64,000 bases of DNA from Carboxylicivirga longa (GTDB lineage Bacteria; Bacteroidota; Bacteroidia; Bacteroidales; Marinilabiliaceae), in NCBI RefSeq assembly GCF_050589825.1, contig NZ_JBNGOZ010000003.1:186001-250000 (forward strand). Direction: 5' to 3'. The first letter of the stretch is position 1, and each line of letters opens with the position of its first letter. Positions 60,214 through 64,000 of the stretch are shown here, piece after piece. The translations under genes were made by a program, and so were the position numbers. The notes below the pieces were generated by a model. The model saw only the letters and a program-made list of their open reading frames with translations. It had not been told where the DNA came from and made no database searches.

Positions 60214-61614
60214 TTATTTTATTTTTATCACATAAAGCTGACCATGCCTAAAGCGGGTTATTTTTACAGGTGTACCCTTTTCGATAAAACCTGCTTCGGC
60301 CACAGCATCATACTGCTCATCTTCCACGGTAATCTTACCCGACGGGCGCAGCGAAGTGAAAGCCACTGCTTCCTGCCCTACCAAATTCCCCATCGATGCC
60401 TCTACACCAATATAGCCCAGCTCTACGTTCTCCTGGGTCTGCAGGGCTATCTTCGCCCCAAAGGTAGATGAAGAAAGCAACTTCTTACTCAGATAAATAA
60501 TGGCCAGTAAAGAGCCAAATAGTCCGGATAAGACGATGCCCAATGCTTCCAATAACTTGCTGAAGCCCACCCCATCAAAGTTAAACAGATCGTTATCCAG
60601 CAGACTAAGAGTTAAGCCGCCCACTACCAGCACAATACCGGAAAAACCGGCTACACCAAAACCGGGTATCACAAATACTTCGAGGCCAATAAGCACAAGA
60701 CCAATGATGAAAATAACAATCTCCCAATTGGCAGCTAAACCATCGATATAAAGCGGCGAAAAATACAACACGGCGGCAATGGCGGCTGCCAGCAATGGAA
60801 AACCGACACCGGGCGTTTGCAGCTCAAAATAAATACCGCCCATTATCACTAAAATTAAAATCCCCTGCAGAATAGGACTGGTCAAAAAGCCTTTTAATCC
60901 ATCGTAAAAAGAAGGTTTAAAAGTCGTTATTTCATAGTCATAGACCTGCAGCTGCTGCAACACCTCATCAATGTTATTGGCCTGCCCCTCACAGAAACCA
61001 TGCTCAATAGCTTCCAATGTGGTAAAAGTGAGAATCTTGCCGGTATCCACCACATTTTCAATATAGATACTTTCATCTACCATGGCCTCGGCAATGTGCG
61101 GGTCGCGTCGCCACACATAGGTAGTATCCTTACCTGTCACAACGGTATCCTTACCGTGCGCCTCGGCAGTAGCGCGGATGGTCGAGCGCATATAGGACTG
61201 GTATTTATCCGGCATCTTCTCACCGCTTTGGTTGACCACGGTAGCGGCTCCGATGTTGGCACCCGGCCGCATATAGATGCTGTCGCAGGCAATGGAGATA
61301 AGGGCACCGGCCGATGCCGCATTGTTATCGATAAACACATGCACCGGAATATGGCTATTTAGTATTTTTGTACGTATAGAATCGGCAAACACCACCTGCC
61401 CGCCATAGGTATTCATGTGCAGCAGAATCATATCAGCCTGCATGGCTTCAGCTTCGGCAAAGGCCTCCTGGGTGTGTATCCATGAGGTGCTGCCAATCTC
61501 CCGGAATATTTTGTAGGTATATACCTGGGTTTTGACACTGTCGGCGGGTTGTGCCCAGGCAATCAGACCCATAAGGAAGAACAAACAAATGCTGAAAATG
61601 TGTTTTTGATTCAT
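60214..61614 (-). CDS. NfeD-family membrane-bound ClpP-class serine protease
   Basis: This 466-residue long-form NfeD protein has a signal peptide, then a ClpP-like protease domain (about residues 25-220), four membrane segments and a C-terminal OB-fold. The Ser-Lys dyad serine is in NNAASAGALISIACDSIYM, and the oxyanion region is LLHMNTYGGQV. Membrane helices include GILILVIMGGIYFELQTPG. The OB-fold ends in GTPVKITRFRHGQLYV. Partners of the stomatin (SPFH) family often lie next to such genes but none is seen here. It probably acts in membrane protein quality control. Confidence 0.92.
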   Translation of the reverse strand: MNQKHIFSICLFFLMGLIAWAQPADSVKTQVYTYKIFREIGSTSWIHTQEAFAEAEAMQADMILLHMNTYGGQVVFADSIRTKILNSHIPVHVFIDNNAASAGALISIACDSIYMRPGANIGAATVVNQSGEKMPDKYQSYMRSTIRATAEAHGKDTVVTGKDTTYVWRRDPHIAEAMVDESIYIENVVDTGKILTFTTLEAIEHGFCEGQANNIDEVLQQLQVYDYEITTFKPSFYDGLKGFLTSPILQGILILVIMGGIYFELQTPGVGFPLLAAAIAAVLYFSPLYIDGLAANWEIVIFIIGLVLIGLEVFVIPGFGVAGFSGIVLVVGGLTLSLLDNDLFNFDGVGFSKLLEALGIVLSGLFGSLLAIIYLSKKLLSSSTFGAKIALQTQENVELGYIGVEASMGNLVGQEAVAFTSLRPSGKITVEDEQYDAVAEAGFIEKGTPVKITRFRHGQLYVIKIK

Positions 61615-61654
61615 AGTGCATAGCGTTAGAATAGATGCTTAAAAATAACAAGAT

Positions 61655-62224
61655 TTATGCATTCAGCAATTCATTATATCGATAACAAGTAACAATGTGA
61701 TCGTTTATGACTCCAATGGCCTGTAAAAAGGCATAACAAATGGTGGTACCAACGAATTTAAATCCATCCTGCTTCATACGCTTGCTCATGGCATCTGAAA
61801 TGGCCGAAGTGGCGGGAATATCCGATTCGTGCTCCCAGGCATTTGTTATTGTTTTGTAATGAGTGAATTGCCAGATGTAGCGGTCAAAGGAACCATGCTT
61901 TTCTTTCAGAGCCAGGTAGACTTTGGCATTATGTATGGCCGCCCTTATTTTTAATTGATTACGCACAATATTGGGATTTTGTAATAATTGGGTGACCTTT
62001 TCGTCGTTATATTCAGCTATTTTGCTTGCATCAAAGCCATCAAAAGCATCGCGGAAGGCCTGACGTTTATTGAGTATGGTTGACCAGCTTAATCCAGCCT
62101 GAAACCCCTCCAGAGTTAGAAATTCGAATAATTGCTGATCATCGTGCAAAGGTACTCCCCATTCCTCATCGTGGTAAGCCCGGTATAAATCCGAGCTCTC
62201 GCACCAACTACATCTTTTCTTCAT
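61655..62224 (-). CDS. tag: DNA-3-methyladenine glycosylase I
   Basis: This base-excision repair enzyme removes 3-methyladenine. I chose the ATG at 62224, which opens with MKKRCSWCESSDLYRAYHDE, the zinc-binding N-terminus (Cys and His ligands) of the family; a start at 62257 adds 11 residues. Other landmarks are EWGVPLHDDQQLFEFLTLEG, FQAGLSWSTILNKRQAFRDA and the C-terminal zinc pair in HIVTCYRYNEL. The 189-residue length is standard. It lies 40 bp upstream of nfeD on the same strand, with which it may share transcription. Confidence 0.95.
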   Translation of the reverse strand: MKKRCSWCESSDLYRAYHDEEWGVPLHDDQQLFEFLTLEGFQAGLSWSTILNKRQAFRDAFDGFDASKIAEYNDEKVTQLLQNPNIVRNQLKIRAAIHNAKVYLALKEKHGSFDRYIWQFTHYKTITNAWEHESDIPATSAISDAMSKRMKQDGFKFVGTTICYAFLQAIGVINDHIVTCYRYNELLNA

Positions 62225-62256
62225 AAATGCTGTTTTTAATAGGTTATTATAACACA

Positions 62257-62294
62257 AAAGGGTCTTCCACAGCCATTAGCCATGCAGACCCTTT
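62257..62294 (-). terminator. Terminator of the M48 peptidase gene
   Basis: AAAGGGTCT and AGACCCTTT form a nine-base-pair stem with an inner GCC-rich loop that may extend it. TTTTG follows on the minus strand. It lies 22 bp past the stop codon. Confidence 0.8.
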
Positions 62295-62315
62295 GCCACT
62301 GCTTTATCCGTTGAA

Positions 62316-63128
62316 CTATTTTTTATAGTACTTTAAAGCCTCGGGCATAGCAGCCTTTAGATTTTTAATGCGGGTTTCATCGGCAGGGTGCGTGCTTAGG
62401 AACTCCGGTGGCTTTTGCCCGCCATTCGCTGCCATCCGCTCCCAGAAAGGCACGGCTGCCTGCGGATTATAACCGGCCATGGCCATAAATATCAAACCCA
62501 TTTTATCGGCTTCATTTTCATGGGTGCGCGAGTATGGCAACATAAAACCCACCTGCGTTCCGACCCCAAAGACCGCCATGTAAAGCGCTTTGGTCTCCTC
62601 CGGCTTTTCATTGAGGGCAACCGAAAGGGCTGCGCCGCCCATCTGAACGCCCATCTGATGGCTCATCCGCTCATTACCGTGTTTGGCTACCGCATGGGCA
62701 ATCTCGTGCCCCATCACCACGGCCAGGCCCTCTTCGTTTTTGGTATAGGGCAGAATACCGGTGTAAAACACCACCTTACCCCCCGGCATGCACCAGGCAT
62801 TGGGTACATCTTCGTCAATCAGGTTAAACTCCCAGGCAAAATCCTTAATATGACTGCTATGGCCATGGGCCTTCATGTATTCCTCCACGGCCGCCGCAAT
62901 GCGCTTGCCAACCCGCTTAACCATGGCGGTTTCGGCCTGATTGGTCGATAATTTATGCTCTTTTAAAAACTGATCGTATTGACTAAAGCTCATGGCCATC
63001 ATTTCGGAATCCGGCATCAGATTCAGCTGCTTACGCCCGGTTATGGGCACGGTAGAACAAGCTACAAGCAGGGGCACAATCAGCAAGGCACTCCACATTA
63101 AAGCCTTGTTTTTAAATAATCGTCTCAT
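62316..63128 (-). CDS. M48-family zinc metallopeptidase, lipoprotein
   Basis: This enzyme of about 270 residues starts best at 63128 (MRRLFKNKALMWSALLIVPL), giving a lipoprotein signal ending in LLVACST. The M48 zinc motif is VVMGHEIAHAVAKHGNERM (HExxH), with the third ligand in ENEADKMGLIFMAMAGY. NLIDEDVPNAWCMPGGKVVF is typical of the LoiP/YggG and BepA-like peptidases. It should degrade or check misfolded proteins in the periplasm or outer membrane. The gene stands alone between two terminators. Confidence 0.93.
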   Translation of the reverse strand: MRRLFKNKALMWSALLIVPLLVACSTVPITGRKQLNLMPDSEMMAMSFSQYDQFLKEHKLSTNQAETAMVKRVGKRIAAAVEEYMKAHGHSSHIKDFAWEFNLIDEDVPNAWCMPGGKVVFYTGILPYTKNEEGLAVVMGHEIAHAVAKHGNERMSHQMGVQMGGAALSVALNEKPEETKALYMAVFGVGTQVGFMLPYSRTHENEADKMGLIFMAMAGYNPQAAVPFWERMAANGGQKPPEFLSTHPADETRIKNLKAAMPEALKYYKK

Positions 63129-63246
63129 CGCTTTATCGTTTAAATTTAGATGTATAGTGTGATAAATTTGCTTTAAAATTAAGCGAGAAAAACTAAACAT
63201 GCCTTATTGGGAGGTAATTTTTATCTGGTTATTACAAAATTAAAAA

Positions 63247-63278
63247 GGGTAAACATGCCTAAACAGACACATTTACCC
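63247..63278 (-). terminator. Terminator of the TusA/DsrE-type gene
   Basis: GGGTAAA and TTTACCC pair across an 18-base loop and are followed on the minus strand by TTTTTAATTTTG. It lies about 25 bp past the stop codon. Confidence 0.7.
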
Positions 63279-63300
63279 CCTAATAATAAAACCGTTATTT

Positions 63301-64000
63301 TTAAATAAACAGGTTCACATTAGCCTGTTCGGCTTCTTCGAGGTAATTAGCTACCCCGCCAATGTTAACCCCGTCGATCAGCTCTTCTTGCTTCACCCCC
63401 ATAACGTCCATACTCATCTGACAGGCGATGAGGTTAATACCCGCATCCACTGCGTTTTGAATCATCACGTCAATCGAATCCACCTTCTTACTCTTCATGC
63501 GCATCTTCATCATTTTAGCACCCATACCGCCCATGTTCATGTTCGACAGTTTCAGGTCGCCGCTGTGTTTGGGCATCATCAGCTCAAACATCTTATCCAT
63601 AAAGCCCTTTTTAAGCTTAGGCTTATTGGGCTTTTTAATCACATTTAAGCCCCAGAAGGTAAAAAACATGGTGACCTTTTTTCCCATGGCTGCCGCCCCG
63701 TTGGCAATCACAAAAGAGGCCAGTGTGCGGTCCATGTCGTCGCTAAATACAATCAGGGTTTTGTTATCGCCTTTGCCCTGCACCGAGAACCCCTCCTTCA
63801 GCACATCGTTTTTGCGGATAAGCGCCGTAATTTCACCGTTGGCCTTCTCGCGTTTTACCAATTCGTTACCCGTAACCTTACACCACGACTCCACATCTTT
63901 GTAAAAGCCCGGATCGTTGGCTTTGATCATCAGCTCCCCTTGGGTAGGTAACTTATCCATTTCGGATTTTAATTTCATTACCGGACCAGGACACTGCAAA
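63301..64000 (-). CDS. TusA- and DsrE-type C-terminal domains of a larger protein, 5' end beyond the window
   Basis: The frame is open at the window edge and encodes the C-terminal 232 residues of a longer protein. It begins inside a TusA-like domain with the signature LQCPGPVMKLKSEMDKLP (CPGP, the sulfur-carrying cysteine), ending near residue 65. A DsrE/DsrF-like domain follows (SDDMDRTLASFVIANGAAAM, KKVTMFFTFWGLNV, then a Met/Lys-rich loop and GINLIACQMSMDVMGV with a conserved cysteine). In Bacteroidota such domains end FAD-dependent CoA-disulfide-reductase-type proteins with a rhodanese in between. That upstream part is inferred, not seen. Confidence 0.85.
   Translation of the reverse strand, partial: LQCPGPVMKLKSEMDKLPTQGELMIKANDPGFYKDVESWCKVTGNELVKREKANGEITALIRKNDVLKEGFSVQGKGDNKTLIVFSDDMDRTLASFVIANGAAAMGKKVTMFFTFWGLNVIKKPNKPKLKKGFMDKMFELMMPKHSGDLKLSNMNMGGMGAKMMKMRMKSKKVDSIDVMIQNAVDAGINLIACQMSMDVMGVKQEELIDGVNIGGVANYLEEAEQANVNLFI

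Overview
The window reads as chromosome of a Bacteroidota bacterium, probably class Bacteroidia and possibly order Marinilabiliales. Supporting signs are Bacteroidota-type promoters (TTG, 19-20 bp, TAnnTTTG) in front of several units, almost no Shine-Dalgarno signals, a ClpC and a GyrA of Bacteroidota character, a PyrD/PyrK pair, a fused E1 alpha/beta 2-oxoacid dehydrogenase, a phosphoglycerate-mutase-like enzyme in the homoserine kinase slot of the threonine operon, and many TPR and M13/M48 lipoproteins. Genus and species cannot be fixed from the sequence alone.

Layout. 1-11.2 kb is a surface-polysaccharide region on the minus strand: cysC and rfbC, an ABC exporter, an MBOAT acyltransferase with an SGNH-like partner, two glycosyltransferases, a hexapeptide acetyltransferase and a decayed rhamnosyltransferase-like gene. 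It is interrupted by a toxin-antitoxin islet (8.5-10.0 kb). 12-20.5 kb holds TPR proteins around gyrA and the divergent clpC. 20.5-27 kb is the threonine operon (thrA, PGM-like homoserine kinase, thrC) and mtnA. 27-30 kb is accessory: an orphan sugar-binding lipoprotein and an unknown protein with a putative C-terminal DNA-binding segment. 30-38 kb carries pyrD-pyrK with an XRE regulator, a 1.1 kb gene-free stretch rich in TTTACA-n2-TGTAAA sites, flavodoxin, and E1 and E2 of a 2-oxoacid dehydrogenase. 38-43.4 kb has an M13 peptidase, two identical tRNA-Arg genes and a protease-RimK fusion. 43.5-49.8 kb is a glycine-betaine-type uptake locus: porin, ATPase, permease and three tandem binding proteins, each followed by its own terminator. 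50-57 kb has an M20 amidohydrolase, alr, corA, hrpB and an outer-membrane protein. 57.4-58.7 kb is a REP-associated Y1 transposase element bounded by 267-bp direct repeats. 58.7-64 kb has trpB, nfeD, tag, an M48 lipoprotein and the C-terminal end of a TusA/DsrE-type fusion.

The most interesting new signals are regulatory. A tryptophan-type attenuator precedes trpB: promoter, 21-codon leader peptide with tandem Trp codons, an alternative antiterminator pairing and an intrinsic terminator. A short ORF followed at once by a terminator-like hairpin precedes the betaine locus, and a Thr/Ile-rich 16-codon ORF precedes thrA. Together they suggest that this lineage uses leader-peptide attenuation at several loci. 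Two palindromic site families (TTTACA-n2-TGTAAA and CTTAAG) cluster around putative DNA-binding proteins.
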